Positions 22,134 to 32,194 are shown, counted from the stretch's first letter. The stretch: DNA of 64,000 nucleotides from Neoaquamicrobium sediminum (GCF_013240295.1 NZ_JABETK010000001.1:1860001-1924000), one strand, 5' to 3'. Numbers and translations: made by a program. Notes: generated from the letters alone by a model not told the origin.

Positions 22134-22316
22134 CGTCATTCCGGCCAAGTGAGCGGAGCGACCGCCGAGCCGGGACCCATTGAGCAGCGCGGCCGGGTGA
22201 CGGGTTTTCTCAGCGGGGGATGATCGGCGCGACCTCCTGAACCGGGCCGCGCCACACGGTCTCGTGGCCAATGGGTCCCGGATAGCCTTCGCTGCGCTTC
22301 AGCTTCCGGGATGACG
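22134..22316. repeat. Palindromic intergenic repeat element
   Basis: The left arm starts CGTCATTCCGG (22134) and runs to CCGGGACCCATT. The right arm starts CCAATGGGTCCCGG (22268) and ends CCGGGATGACG (22316). The right arm is an imperfect inverted copy of the left over about 50 bases; a GC-rich centre separates them. This is the style of dispersed extragenic palindromes in Rhizobiales (RIME-like). It fills most of the 344-base gap between the atp operon and the HxlR gene; nothing else is seen there. Confidence 0.65.
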
Positions 22317-22360
22317 CGGAAGAGGTGGGCGCTGCCGCCGCAGGCTCACCAGTGCGCGCC

Positions 22361-22885
22361 TCACGCCTCCTGCGCTGCCTTCGCTTTTCGGGTCATGACG
22401 GCCTGGTAGGCCGCTTGCAGTTCCTCGCGCACGGTTGGTGAGGCTGCGGCCTGTTCACCCGGCGCGGCGCCGATATGCTCGGCGCGCAGTTCCTGCATGA
22501 AGCGTTCCCACATGACCGGCCCGCCTTCCTCCAGAAGTTGCGCCCGGATGCTCAGTTCCTCGCTGACGGGCAGGTAGCGTCGCCCCCAGGCGCCGATATG
22601 CGCGAAGATCGGCAGCAGTTCCACGCCACGCTCCGTCAGGCTGTAGATCGCCTTCTGCTTGTGGCTCGGATCGTCGCGCTTGGAGATCACACCCTGCGCC
22701 AGCAGGCGCTTGAGCCGGTCGGCCAGGATGTTCGAAGCGATGCCCTCCTCGGAGCCATGCAGCAGCTCACGGAAATGGCGGCGATTGCCGAACATCATGT
22801 CGCGAATGATCAGCAGGCTCCATTTGTCGCCGAGAATCTCGAGCGTGAGGTTGATCGGGCAACCCGACCGATGCCGTTCATTCAT
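22361..22885 (-). CDS. HxlR-type winged-helix transcriptional regulator
   Basis: 174 residues. The HxlR signature is clear: a cysteine near the N-terminus (RSGCPINLTLEILGDKWSLLIIRDMMFGNRRHFRELL), then ILADRLKRLLAQGVISKRDDP and YSLTERGVELLP. Such proteins bind DNA as dimers, and the Cys (about residue 9) often senses electrophiles or oxidants. The start at 22885 fits the family and has GGAGAG upstream; the frame extends 127 codons further but without family similarity. The C-terminal 60 residues are longer than in minimal HxlR proteins. It is divergent from an alpha/beta hydrolase gene that it may control. Confidence 0.92.
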   Translation of the reverse strand: MNERHRSGCPINLTLEILGDKWSLLIIRDMMFGNRRHFRELLHGSEEGIASNILADRLKRLLAQGVISKRDDPSHKQKAIYSLTERGVELLPIFAHIGAWGRRYLPVSEELSIRAQLLEEGGPVMWERFMQELRAEHIGAAPGEQAAASPTVREELQAAYQAVMTRKAKAAQEA

Positions 22886-23105
22886 GCTGCTCTCCAAAAC
22901 CGATTGCAATATCGCATCAGTTATGAAATAAGACAACCGATTGCGACATGCAACTGCTAAGGCGGGGGAACGACCGGCAGCGGGCTTTACTTCCAAGGTT
23001 ATTGAGGCGCGTGGGCAGGCTGACAAAGGTGCGGTGCCGTCGCTTTCACTTGCCAATCGGTCGATCGGACATGCGGGCAGAGACCCAACGGAGGAGGCGA
23101 AGGCA

Positions 23106-23951
23106 ATGACGAAGATGATCCCCAATGGCGATGCGGAACTCGCGACTGAAGCTTTCGGTGACCCGGCGGACCCGCCCGTGCTGCTCATCATGGGCGCCAT
23201 GGCGTCCATGCTGTGGTGGCCGGAGGCGTTCTGCCGGGCGCTCGCGGCGCGCGGCCGCCATGTCATCCGCTACGACAACCGCGATACGGGACTTTCGACC
23301 GGCTATGAGCCGGGAAGTGTGTCCTATTCGATGGAAGACATGGCCGACGACGCGTTTGCCGTGCTCGATGCATACGGGATCGACGAAGCCCACGTCGTTG
23401 GCATGTCACTCGGCGGTATGATCGCCCAGCTTGCCGCGTTCGGCACCCCTGATAGGGTCAGCACCCTCACGCTTATCAGCACATCGCCGATGGGTGTCGA
23501 TACGGCCCGCCTGCCGGGCATGAGCGAAGCATACAAACAGCACGGCGCCGACGGCGAGAAGGTGGACTGGTCCGACCTTGGCCAGGTCATCGACTATGTC
23601 GTCGAGGATACGCGCATGATCGCCAGCACCAGGCATCCTTACGATGCTGCCGCTGCGCGGCAGTTCGTCGAGCAGGATGTCGCCCGTGCGCGAAACTTTC
23701 TCAGCACGACCAATCATTTTCTGGTCGACGCCAAGCGCGACTGGTCCGGTTGCCTGGCACGGCTGCGCGTGCCGCTGCTCGTGATCCACGGAACATCCGA
23801 CCCGGTGTTCCCGGTCGAGCACGGCCGTGAGATCGCGCGGATCGCGCCGCTGTCCCGTTTCGTCGCGATCGAGGGTGGCGGGCACGAGCTCCATCCGCTG
23901 GACTGGCCACGGATGATCAACGAAATCGCAGCGCACAGCGCTGCCGAATGA
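23106..23951 (+). CDS. Alpha/beta hydrolase
   Basis: 281 residues. The oxyanion region reads LLIMGAMASMLWWPEAFC, followed by YDNRDTGLS and the nucleophile elbow GMSLGG (Ser about residue 102). The late Asp lies in VIHGTSDPVFP (about 226) and the His in GGGHELHP. This pattern is close to esterases and epoxide or lactone hydrolases related to aclacinomycin methylesterase; the substrate is unknown. A strong GGAGG precedes ATG 23106. It is divergent from HxlR and 22 bases from the next gene, so the two hydrolases probably form an operon. Confidence 0.9.
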   Translation: MTKMIPNGDAELATEAFGDPADPPVLLIMGAMASMLWWPEAFCRALAARGRHVIRYDNRDTGLSTGYEPGSVSYSMEDMADDAFAVLDAYGIDEAHVVGMSLGGMIAQLAAFGTPDRVSTLTLISTSPMGVDTARLPGMSEAYKQHGADGEKVDWSDLGQVIDYVVEDTRMIASTRHPYDAAAARQFVEQDVARARNFLSTTNHFLVDAKRDWSGCLARLRVPLLVIHGTSDPVFPVEHGREIARIAPLSRFVAIEGGGHELHPLDWPRMINEIAAHSAAE

Positions 23952-23973
23952 ACCGGAATTGTGGAGCCGAGCC

Positions 23974-25322
23974 ATGACCAGTATAGATCGTCGCAACATG
24001 TTCAAGGCCGCAGCCGCCGGCGCCTTTCTGTCCGCCCCTGCACTTGCCGCCAGTGGCGGCGAGCCGGATCGTCAGACGGGCGCGGTGTCGACAAGCAAGG
24101 GCGCTGCGGCGTCTCCAAAGTCATCAAGCAGCAATCTTTCGGCGGAAAGGCTGGAAAGGATGAAGGCCAATCTCATGGGCCATGTCGAGCGCGGCGACCT
24201 GCCGGGCTTCGTCGCACTGGTTCACCGCAACGGCGAAACGCATGTTCTTACGGGCGGCAGGCAGGCACTCGGTGGCACGCCGATGCGGCGCGACACGATC
24301 TTCCGCATCGCATCGATCACCAAGCCGGTCACGGCCGCGGCGGCCATGATACTGGTCGAAGAGGGCGTTCTGCGGCTCGACGACCCGGTTGATGTGTTGC
24401 TGCCGGAGCTTGCGAACAGGCAGGTGTTGCGCAGCCTGGAAAGCGATCTCGCCGACACCGTTCCGGCCAATCGCCCGATTACGCTGCGGGACCTCCTGAC
24501 ACTGCGCTTCGGGCTCGGGGCGATCATGGTCTGGCCGAGCGCATACCCGATCCAGTTCGCCATGGAAGAGCGTGGCGTGGCCCCCGGTGTCGACCTCTTC
24601 GACGGCTCGCCGGAAGAATACATGAAACGCCTTGGCGAACTGCCGCTCGCGCATCAGCCGGGCGATGGCTGGCTCTACGATACCGGCATGCATGTCGCCG
24701 GCATCCTGTTGTCGCGCGCAAGCGGAAAGCCGCTGGGCGACCTGCTTCGTGAGCGCATCTTCGACCCGCTCGCCATGAAGGATACCGGGTTCTTCGTACC
24801 TGCCGACAAGCTCGACAGGTTCGCCACCTTCTACCACAAGGACCATCAGTCGGGCCGACTGGTCGTGCACGAGGAGCCGGTGGCTGGAGATTTTGCAAGC
24901 CAGCCGCCTTTCGAATCGGGTAGCGGGGGCTGGTATCCACTGCCGACGACTATCTCGCTTTCAGCCGCATGATGCTTGCCGGCGGCATATATGAGGGCCG
25001 ACGGCTGCTGTCGCGGCCGGCCGTCGCGCTGATGACGCGCGACCACCTGAGCGCGCAACAGAAGTCCGGCCCGCACGGGGCGATGTTCTTCAACGGCAAT
25101 CGCGGATGGGGTTTAGGCATCGCTGTCGATCTGCGTCGCGACGAGATCGAGATGTCGTCTGGGCGCTTCGGCTGGGATGGCGGCTACGGCACCTCGGCCT
25201 ATGCCGACCCCGCCGAAGGCCTGATCGGCATATTGATGACGCAGCGGATGATGGATTCGCCGACTATGCCACTGCATTTCCGCGATTTCTGGACGGGCGC
25301 CTACACCGCGATAGACGACTGA
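23974..25322 (+). CDS. Serine hydrolase, beta-lactamase class C / EstB family (frameshifted)
   Basis: About 449 residues after repair. The N-terminus is a likely Tat signal (DRRNMFKAAAAGAFLSAPALAA), so export to the periplasm is expected. The active-site S-x-x-K is SITK in IFRIASITKPVTAA (about residue 113). YDTG (about 235) takes the place of the Tyr motif YxN, and GWDGGYGTS lies near the end. The frame breaks in the five-G run 24925-24929: one more G gives SGSGGLVSTADDYLAFSRMML. Family members include class C beta-lactamases, esterases and D-peptidases; I see no evidence for antibiotic hydrolysis. It follows the alpha/beta hydrolase closely. Confidence 0.88.
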
Positions 25323-25328
25323 CGGGGC

Positions 25329-25850
25329 CTATGCGGCGAGGTGCCGGAAGGCTCCTATGACCTCTTCATAGGCCTTGCGTTTGAAGGGCACGATAAGCTC
25401 CGGCAATTCGGCCATCGGCTTCCAGGCCCATGCGTCGAACTCGGCCTCGTGCCCGCCGGGAGGCGGGTTGATGGCGATCTCGCTCTCGTCGCCGTCGAAC
25501 CGGAAGGCGAACCATTTCTGTGTCTGGCCGCGATATTTGCCCTTGAGCGCGATGCCGACGAGATCGCGCGGCAGGTCGTAGTTGATCCAGTCGGGCGCTT
25601 CCGCCAGCAAGGTGACACTACGCATGCCGGTCTCCTCGTAGAGCTCGCGCATGGCTGCCGGGAGCGGGTCCTCGCCCTTGTCGATGCCGCCCTGCGGCAT
25701 CTGCCAGAGCCGGTCGGTTCCCGCCATTTCGCTGTCGCTCAAAGCGATGCGGCGGCCCGCCCACACGAGCCCCTCGCGGTTCAGCACCATGATGCCGACG
25801 CAAGGCCGGTAGGGAAGGTTCTCGGGGTCGACCGTCTTGTTCTTCGTCAT
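25329..25850 (-). CDS. rppH: RNA pyrophosphohydrolase
   Basis: 173 residues. RppH removes pyrophosphate from triphosphorylated mRNA ends and so primes RNase E decay. The Nudix box [23 protein letters not shown] (G-x5-E-x7-REL-x-EE-x-G) is complete, near residues 56-78. [11 protein letters not shown] and LWQMPQGG are typical of the RppH subgroup. The ATG at 25850 lies five bases after the stop of the deacetylase-family gene, so the two are coupled. It ends six bases from the convergent serine hydrolase stop. Confidence 0.95.
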   Translation of the reverse strand: MTKNKTVDPENLPYRPCVGIMVLNREGLVWAGRRIALSDSEMAGTDRLWQMPQGGIDKGEDPLPAAMRELYEETGMRSVTLLAEAPDWINYDLPRDLVGIALKGKYRGQTQKWFAFRFDGDESEIAINPPPGGHEAEFDAWAWKPMAELPELIVPFKRKAYEEVIGAFRHLAA

Positions 25851-25855
25851 GGAAA

Positions 25856-27036
25856 TCAGCCTCTCTCGGGATCTTCCGCGATTGCCGAGATCGGCACGAT
25901 CTCGATGCCCCGTCGTTTCGCTTCCTCGGCCCACGTGGAAACCGCGTCCACGGTAACCTCGAAAGCCGAGCCGGTCGCGACCGCGAAACCCTTGGCGCGC
26001 GCGGTGCGCTCTGCTTCGTCGAGCTTCTTGAGGATAGCGCCGCGGTCCCGTTCGCCATCGATCGCGATATCGACGGCGGCAAAGGGAACGCCCTGTCGCC
26101 GCGCGGTGTCCGGTGCGATGCTGCGCGCCGAGGAACCGTCGTCGAGATACATCAGGCCGCGCTTGGCAAGTTCGCCGAAGAAGGGCGTCATCGCCGGCTC
26201 GCTGGTGACGAAGCGTCCGCCCATGTAGTTCATCACGCCGGTGTAGTTGGTGATGCGCGAAAGCGCCCAATGCAGCCGGTCGCGGTTCTCGACCGGATCG
26301 GCCTCCACCGTCAGCGTGTTGCGGCCCGGATCCACTGACGGGTAATCGAAGGGCTCCAGCGGCACCTGCATGACGATTTCGTGGCCTTCGCGACGGGCTG
26401 ACTGCATCCAGCGGTCGAGGCTGTTGCCGCCGCTGGCGAAAGCGAGCGTCACCTCCGGCGGCAGCTTGGCGATCGCCTCCTGTGTGCCGGTCTGGGAGAC
26501 GCCGAGCCCCCGATGACGATCGCCACACGGGCGCCACGGGTTCCGGACCACGGGCGCGCATAGACGTCGAAGGCCCGGCGTCCGTCGGCCGCTCTTATCG
26601 GCAGCGGGCCAATGTCCGTGTCCTCTATCAGCGCCCTGTCGGGCAGATGCGCGGTGCGCGGATTCTGACCGAGCGAGGACGGGTCGCGAATGATCACGAC
26701 ATTGCTGCTCTCGTCTGTATCCGACGGCTCCACCTTGATGATCGAGGGGCCATCTGCGGCCGAACGATCGGGATATGCAGCGGCGGTTTCGCTGGCTGTC
26801 GCCGTTCCGGCTTCCGGCGTTTGCTCGGGCGTCGATACGACGACCTGCTGTGGTGTGCGGAAAGGATCGTCACCCAGGGCGATGAAGCCGGCAGTTCCGA
26901 ACAGGCAGAGACCGGCGAGTGCCAGAACGACCTGACCGGCGCGCAGGCGACGGTGCGTTTTTCGGCCGGCACCGCGTCTCCCGCTACCCACGCCCAGCGG
27001 CTTGTCGATGTCTTTTTCGGGAGAGGCTTTGTTCAC
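25856..27036 (-). CDS. Divergent polysaccharide deacetylase family protein (frameshifted)
   Basis: About 393 residues after repair. It has a basic cytoplasmic N-terminus, one membrane helix ([19 protein letters not shown], about residues 35-53), a Pro/Glu/Thr-rich linker, then a DUF610/YibQ-type domain ([49 protein letters not shown]). The frame breaks in CCCCC 26507-26511; one more C:G pair restores [21 protein letters not shown]. YibQ-like genes commonly follow envC and ctpA, which suggests a role in envelope or peptidoglycan remodelling. Enzyme activity is unproven for the family. Confidence 0.88.
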
Positions 27037-27148
27037 GGGCAGCGAACGTCCTTGCGCGGGTCGATTCGTAAAACCGCGCCGGCGTCCGAGGTGGAACGCC
27101 GACGCGGATAACTGGCCAGGACCGGCGGGAAGCCGGAACCGGGATACG

Positions 27149-28477
27149 CTACTGGTTCAGTACTGCCTGATCGGGATCCGGCGGGAACGCAGGGTCGGTC
27201 TTGACGCCGCGCAGCAGGTCGAGCGCGTAGCCAAGCTGTATGTCGTCCTTGGGATCCGGCGGGACATAAGCGACCGAGCCCGAGCCGGTCTCGTCCTCCT
27301 CAGTACCCTTGATGTGGCCCTTCAGGTCCGACTCGCCGCGCGAGACGTCGCGTCCCTGAAGCTCTTCCGGCAGCGGCTGCTCGACCTTGATGTCGGGCGT
27401 GATGCCCTTGCCCTGGATCGACGTTCCGGCCGGCGTGTAATAGAGCGCCGTGGTGAGCCGCAACAACGCGCCGTTTTCCGCCAGCGGGATGATGGTCTGC
27501 ACCGATCCCTTGCCGAAGGACTGCGTGCCCAGGACGGTGGCGCGACGGTGGTCCTGCAAGGCGCCGGCCACGATTTCCGAGGCGCTGGCCGAGCCGCCAT
27601 TGATGAGAATCACCAGCGGCTTGCCGTCGATCTCGTCACCAGGGCGCGAATCGAAGCGGGTGATGTTCTTCGGGTCGCGGCCGCGCGTCGATACGATCTC
27701 GCCACGATCCAGGAAGGTATCGGTCACGCTGACGGCCTGGTCGAGCAGACCGCCCGGGTTGAGGCGAAGGTCGAGCACATAGCCGCGCAGATCTTCCGCC
27801 GGCACCTGGCTCTTGATGTCCTCGATCGCCGCCTGAAGGTCGTCGAAGGTCTTTTCCGTAAAGGAATTGATCTTCAGATAGCCGACATTCTCCTCGACGC
27901 GATGGCGTACCGCGCGCACCTTGATGATGTCGCGCACGATGCTGAGCTTGATCGGCTCCGTTGCGCCCTCGCGCAGGATCGTCAGCTCGATCGCGGTGTC
28001 GACGGCGCCACGCATCTTGTCGACGGCATCGCTGAGCGACATGCCGCGGACTTCCGTGCCGTCGATCTCCGAGATGAGGTCGCCTGCCAGCACGCCCGCG
28101 CGTTCCGCCGGGGTGCCTTCGATCGGCGCGATCACCTTGACCAGCTCGCTTTCCATCGTGACTTCGATGCCGAGCCCGCCGAATTCTCCGCGCGTCTGCA
28201 CGCGCATGTCCTGCGCCGCTTCCGGGTTGAGATAGGAGGAATGCGGATCGAGCGAGGTCAGCATGCCGTTGATGGCGCTTTCGACCAGCTTCTTTTCTTC
28301 CGGCGGCGTGACGTATTGCGCCCGCACACGCTCGAAGATGTCGCCGAAGATCGCCAACTGGCGATAGGTTTCCGACCCGGCCGCATTCGCCGTCGTTCCG
28401 CCGGCGCCGTAGACTACGCTCATGGCGGACGCGCCCATCAGTGCGCCGGCAAGCAGAAGCGACAACTTACGTATCAT
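27149..28477 (-). CDS. ctpA: S41-family carboxyl-terminal processing protease
   Basis: 442 residues, exported (MIRKLSLLLAGALMGASA signal). A PDZ domain (VTMESELVKVIAPIEGTPAERAGVLAGDLISEIDG) precedes the S41 catalytic domain. The catalytic Ser is in NGGSASASE and the Lys in GTQSFGKGSVQT, spaced as in the Ser-Lys dyad of CtpA. The C-terminal tail is acidic. It overlaps the end of envC by 11 bases. Periplasmic CtpA proteases trim envelope proteins and can limit peptidoglycan hydrolases, in keeping with the envC neighbour. Confidence 0.96.
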   Translation of the reverse strand: MIRKLSLLLAGALMGASAMSVVYGAGGTTANAAGSETYRQLAIFGDIFERVRAQYVTPPEEKKLVESAINGMLTSLDPHSSYLNPEAAQDMRVQTRGEFGGLGIEVTMESELVKVIAPIEGTPAERAGVLAGDLISEIDGTEVRGMSLSDAVDKMRGAVDTAIELTILREGATEPIKLSIVRDIIKVRAVRHRVEENVGYLKINSFTEKTFDDLQAAIEDIKSQVPAEDLRGYVLDLRLNPGGLLDQAVSVTDTFLDRGEIVSTRGRDPKNITRFDSRPGDEIDGKPLVILINGGSASASEIVAGALQDHRRATVLGTQSFGKGSVQTIIPLAENGALLRLTTALYYTPAGTSIQGKGITPDIKVEQPLPEELQGRDVSRGESDLKGHIKGTEEDETGSGSVAYVPPDPKDDIQLGYALDLLRGVKTDPAFPPDPDQAVLNQ

Positions 28478-29788
28478 TTCCTGTCCTTCCAGAATCGCGC
28501 TCCGCCCACCATGGGGCCGGATCGACGGGTTTTCCTTCCTTGCGGAACTCTACGTAGAGTTCCGGGCCGGCGCTTGCCTCGGCGAAGGCGACGGCGCTCA
28601 CCACTCTTGTCTCGCCCATGAGGCCGACCGGCTCTCCGGCGAGGACGGATTGGCCCGGTGAAACGCTAATTCTGCCCATGCCCGCCAGAACGATATGATA
28701 GCCGTCTCCCGCATTGAGGATCAAGAGTTGGCCGTAAGAGCGGAACGGACCGGCATAGAGCACCGAACCGTTGACCGGTGCGGTCACGATTGCGGCTGAA
28801 TGTGTCGCAACCATGTCCCCCTGCAATGTTGAGCCGCTATCGTCGCTTTCGCCGAATCGTTTCGCGACGCGGCCGGCGACCGGCAGGACCACACGTCCCT
28901 GCATCTGCGAAAATGGCTCGGTACTGGCCTCAAAAGCCTGGCGTGCGCCGGTTCCGTTCGGCGTATCGGTCGATTCTTCGCCCAGGAGGCCATGCGGTTC
29001 TCTTCGGCCGCCTGTCGTGCGGCGATCTCGATCTCGCCTTCAAGGGCGTCGATCAGTTCGCGCAGAGAGCTGGCCTGTCCCGCCAGCTCTTCGGCGCGCT
29101 TCTTTTCCGCGGCCAGCATTTCCTCCGATGTCGCCTGCAGCCGCTGCTTCTCCTCAAGAAGAAGTGATAGCCGTCGCTGCTCGGAGGCCTGCTCCTCTAT
29201 CGTTGCCAGCAGGCGCGCCTGCTCGCTCTTGATGGTCGCGACAATGCGTGAAAGCTCCCTGAGGTCGCCGATCAGCACCTCGGTCTCGCCGCGCAGCTCA
29301 GGCACCACGGCAGCCAGCAGGATGGAACTGCGCACCGAGGCGAGCGCGTCTTCCGGGCGCACCAGGATCGCAGGCGGCGGGTTCAGCCCCATGCGTTGCA
29401 GGGCACCCAGAACCTCGGCGAGCACGCCACGCCGCTCGGCAAGCGATTCACGCAAGCCGTTTTCCTGAAGCTGAAGCGTTTCCAGGCGCGCGGCGATGTC
29501 GGCAACGTCTTGGCTGAGCTTGCGCTCGGTCTTGGCGGCCTGCACGAGCGCGGCCGAAAGGGACGCGTTGTCCTTGCGTATGGATGCGATCTCGGCTGCG
29601 ATCTCCGCTGCGCGTTCCTCAGACAGCGTCAATGCCTGCGATATGCGCTCGTGTTCGAGCACGCTCGCTGCGCGGCGGGTCTCCAGTTCGGCTGAATCCT
29701 GCGCACGCGCGGCTCCTGCCGCTGCGAAGAAGAGCGTCAGCGCCGTTGCAAGGAGAAGCTGTGTGGTCCTGCCCGTCATGTCTCGCAT
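28467..29788 (-). CDS. envC: EnvC-like murein hydrolase activator (frameshifted)
   Basis: About 440 residues after repair. The signal peptide (LLLATALTLFFAAAGAARA) is followed by two long coiled-coil stretches (to about residue 265) and a C-terminal LytM/peptidase M23-like domain (VVLPVAGRVAKRFGE, GDMVATHSAAIVTAPVNGSVLYAGPF, LYVEFRKEGKPVDP). The usual zinc-binding His residues of active M23 enzymes are not apparent, which fits a non-enzymatic activator of amidases during cell separation. The frame breaks at the three-C run 28981-28983; one more base connects ENRMASWGEESTDTP to FEASTEPFSQMQG. The start may be 29788 or 29779. Confidence 0.88.
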
Positions 29789-29871
29789 GTCGATCAAAGT
29801 TCGAAGGCTAGCGGGGCTTCGTTAACGAACCATCAACCATGTAATGGCGGACGGCTATCCACCGACGCCGT

Positions 29872-30351
29872 TCAGCTTCGGTGATAGGGATGACCCGCAA
29901 GGATCGTCGCCACCCGGTAGAGCTGTTCGGCCAGCATGACCCGGACGAGCTGATGCGGCCAGGTCTGCGCGCCGAACGAGATGACCATGTCGGCAGCAGC
30001 GCGCGAGGCGGCATCGTGGCCGTCAGGTCCGCCGATTGCGAACACCGCCTGCCGCCTGCCGTCATCCCGTATTCGCGCGATGCGCTGGGCCAGATCCTCC
30101 GAGGTGGGGTTCTTGCCGCGTTCGTCGAGCAGAAACAAAGCTGCGTCGCCGCGATAGGTCTCGAGCAAGGCGGCTTCCTCGCGCCGCCGCTCGTCCACAC
30201 TTCTGGCGCGGCTCTCGGCAATTTCCGAGATGCCCGAAAACTCCAGTCCGATCGCCGGACCTGCCTTGGCGAAACGCCCGAAATAGCGGTCGACCAACTC
30301 CCTCTCGGGGCCGGCTTTCATTCGACCCACGGCGTGAACGCCTATACGCAT
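29872..30351 (-). CDS. rlmH: 23S rRNA (pseudouridine(1915)-N3)-methyltransferase RlmH
   Basis: 159 residues, a small SPOUT methyltransferase that modifies helix 69 of 23S rRNA in assembled 70S ribosomes. The SAM-binding trefoil knot is visible: LFLLDERGKNPTSEDLAQRI, FAIGGPDGHD and a C-terminal MLAEQLYRVATILAGHPYHR. It has normal length. It directly follows rsfS, as in most proteobacteria. Confidence 0.97.
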   Translation of the reverse strand: MRIGVHAVGRMKAGPERELVDRYFGRFAKAGPAIGLEFSGISEIAESRARSVDERRREEAALLETYRGDAALFLLDERGKNPTSEDLAQRIARIRDDGRRQAVFAIGGPDGHDAASRAAADMVISFGAQTWPHQLVRVMLAEQLYRVATILAGHPYHRS

Positions 30352-30393
30352 GCCTGCCTTCCCGCAGGCCCCGCCCTAAGCGGACAGGGACGG

Positions 30394-30840
30394 CTAGTGG
30401 AGCGTCTCATCCTCCAAGTCGGGAGCCTGCCACATCTTTTCGATGTTGTAGAATTCCCGGACCTCCGGACGGAAGACGTGGACGATAACGTCGCCCGAAT
30501 CGATCAGGACCCAATCTGCATTGGCGAGGCCTTCGACGCGGGGGAGGCCGAGACCGGCATCCTTCAGCGCCTTGATCAGGTGATCGGCCACCGCCGAAAC
30601 GTGGCGGTTGGATCGTCCCGACGCGACGACCATGTAGTCGCCGAGGCTGGACTTGCCCTGTATGTCGATTGAGATGATGTTTTCGGCCTTTGAGTCGTCC
30701 AGACTGGCAAGGACCGTTTCGAGGGCGCGGGAGGCATCGGCGTTGCCGCTGATCCCGGCCGGCGAAGGCTTGATTTCCGCCTTCTTCCGCAGTGCTGTTC
30801 TCAGTGTCTTTCCTTTCCGACAAGAACAAGCTCGCCGCAT
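30394..30840 (-). CDS. rsfS: Ribosome silencing factor RsfS
   Basis: About 148 residues. RsfS binds ribosomal protein L14 and blocks subunit joining in starvation. The Iojap core is clear: IISIDIQGKSSLGDYMVVASGRSNRHVSAVADHL, then WVLIDSGDVIVHVFRPEVREFYNIEKMW. The N-terminal 40 residues are basic and variable, so the start is uncertain: ATG 30840 is used here, GTG 30852 is possible, and a GGAAAGG inside this region could serve a shorter form. It lies upstream of rlmH and downstream of an MFS gene that separates it from nadD. Confidence 0.9.
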   Translation of the reverse strand: MRRACSCRKGKTLRTALRKKAEIKPSPAGISGNADASRALETVLASLDDSKAENIISIDIQGKSSLGDYMVVASGRSNRHVSAVADHLIKALKDAGLGLPRVEGLANADWVLIDSGDVIVHVFRPEVREFYNIEKMWQAPDLEDETLH

Positions 30841-30889
30841 GCATTCGTGCACCCGGCACCCCTTAGATAGGCAGAGTCGAACAACAGTT

Positions 30890-32194
30890 TCAAGACATCG
30901 GGCGATTCGGGGCTTCGGTATCCTGTGCGACTGTGTCTTCGGTGTCGAAACCGAGTTCGACAGGCAGGGGAACCTGCGCCGTCATCGGCGCGAAACTTCC
31001 GGTCTCGTCGGCCGGTACCGCGGGATTTCGCGCGATACGGACGACCACGAACACGCTGAAGGCAGCACCTATGACGATGGCGATGGCCATGAAGGCGGCC
31101 GTACCGAAGACGGCGGTCAGGGCGGTACCCACCGCCGGCACGATGAAGCCAGAAACCGACCACGCAAACAGCATGGTGCTCGAGAGCGCGACGAGATCGT
31201 CCTTGGTGGCGCGGTCGTTGGCGTGGGCTGACGAAAGCGAGTAGATCGATTCCGACGCGCCGCTCCAGACCATGTAGATGACGATCATGAGCGGCAGCGC
31301 GCTGCCGTCGAAAATGCCGGCCGCGATGCCGGCCACGACAACCAGCAGCGAAGCCGCGACCAGCACATAGCGCCGGTCGATGCGGTCGGACACCCAGCCG
31401 AAGGGAAGCTGGAATATCAGCGTTCCGAGCGGCATGGCAAACATCAGCGTTGCAACCTGGCTCTGGCTGAATCCGCTGGCCGTGGCGTGGATCGGCGCGA
31501 AACCGGCAATCATCATCGAAAGCCCGCCGACGGCCAGCATGCCGGCGACGCCGACCGGCGAGATTGCCCAGGCGCGTGCGAAAGCGACGGAGGCGCGCTC
31601 CGGCGGCGGGGGCGGCGGCAATCGCGTCAGGCCCACGGGCAGGATCGACAGCGCGGTGAAGGCGATGCCTATCAGCGGTATCGATGCGCCGGAAATGTCC
31701 AGCAGTCCCATGAGCCACGAGCCGACGCCGAGCCCGACGATGTAGCTGACATAGAATATCGCCATCACACGGCCACGAACGCTGTTGGCCACGGCGTCGT
31801 TCAGCCAACTCTGGCCGACGATGAACATGCCGCAGATCGCGAAGCCGTAGAGCGCCCGCGCCGCGATCCAGAGGACAGGATGGACGCCGGCGCCGATCGA
31901 GGCGTTGGACAGCACGATCAGCGCCGAGAAGATCATGAAGGCGCGCGCATGGCCGACGCGGCGGACGAGCAGGCCGGTCAGCAGGCAGCCGGCGATGCCT
32001 CCGGCCGAAAGACCGGTGAGGATCAGGCCAGCCCAGGTGGGATCGAAGCCAGAAAGGCCGAGACGCACCGGAATGTAGGCGAACATCAGCCCGTTGCCGA
32101 CGGCCGCGCAGGCCATGGACACGATGACGCTCGCCACGGCGACGAGCGTCGCGGAGCGGGGAGATTCGGTGCTGGTTGCGACTGCATCGACCAT
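30890..32194 (-). CDS. MFS transporter (YcaD-like)
   Basis: 434 residues with 12 predicted helices. The core has GGIAGCLLTGLLVRRVGHARAF between helices 2 and 3, GQSWLNDAVANSVRGRVMA, and FGWVSDRIDRRYVL, matching the YcaD/unknown-substrate branch of MFS permeases. A PPPPPPE run marks the central loop. The tail of about 40 residues is acidic and cytosolic. The start at 32194 (MVDAVATST) is preferred over longer in-frame extensions that lack hydrophobic or family character. It is inserted between nadD and rsfS, two genes normally adjacent. Confidence 0.88.
   Translation of the reverse strand: MVDAVATSTESPRSATLVAVASVIVSMACAAVGNGLMFAYIPVRLGLSGFDPTWAGLILTGLSAGGIAGCLLTGLLVRRVGHARAFMIFSALIVLSNASIGAGVHPVLWIAARALYGFAICGMFIVGQSWLNDAVANSVRGRVMAIFYVSYIVGLGVGSWLMGLLDISGASIPLIGIAFTALSILPVGLTRLPPPPPPERASVAFARAWAISPVGVAGMLAVGGLSMMIAGFAPIHATASGFSQSQVATLMFAMPLGTLIFQLPFGWVSDRIDRRYVLVAASLLVVVAGIAAGIFDGSALPLMIVIYMVWSGASESIYSLSSAHANDRATKDDLVALSSTMLFAWSVSGFIVPAVGTALTAVFGTAAFMAIAIVIGAAFSVFVVVRIARNPAVPADETGSFAPMTAQVPLPVELGFDTEDTVAQDTEAPNRPMS

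Noticed and set aside
23974..25322. Antibiotic-resistance beta-lactamase
   Set aside because: The fold is shared with many esterases and peptidases; nothing in the motifs points to beta-lactam hydrolysis.
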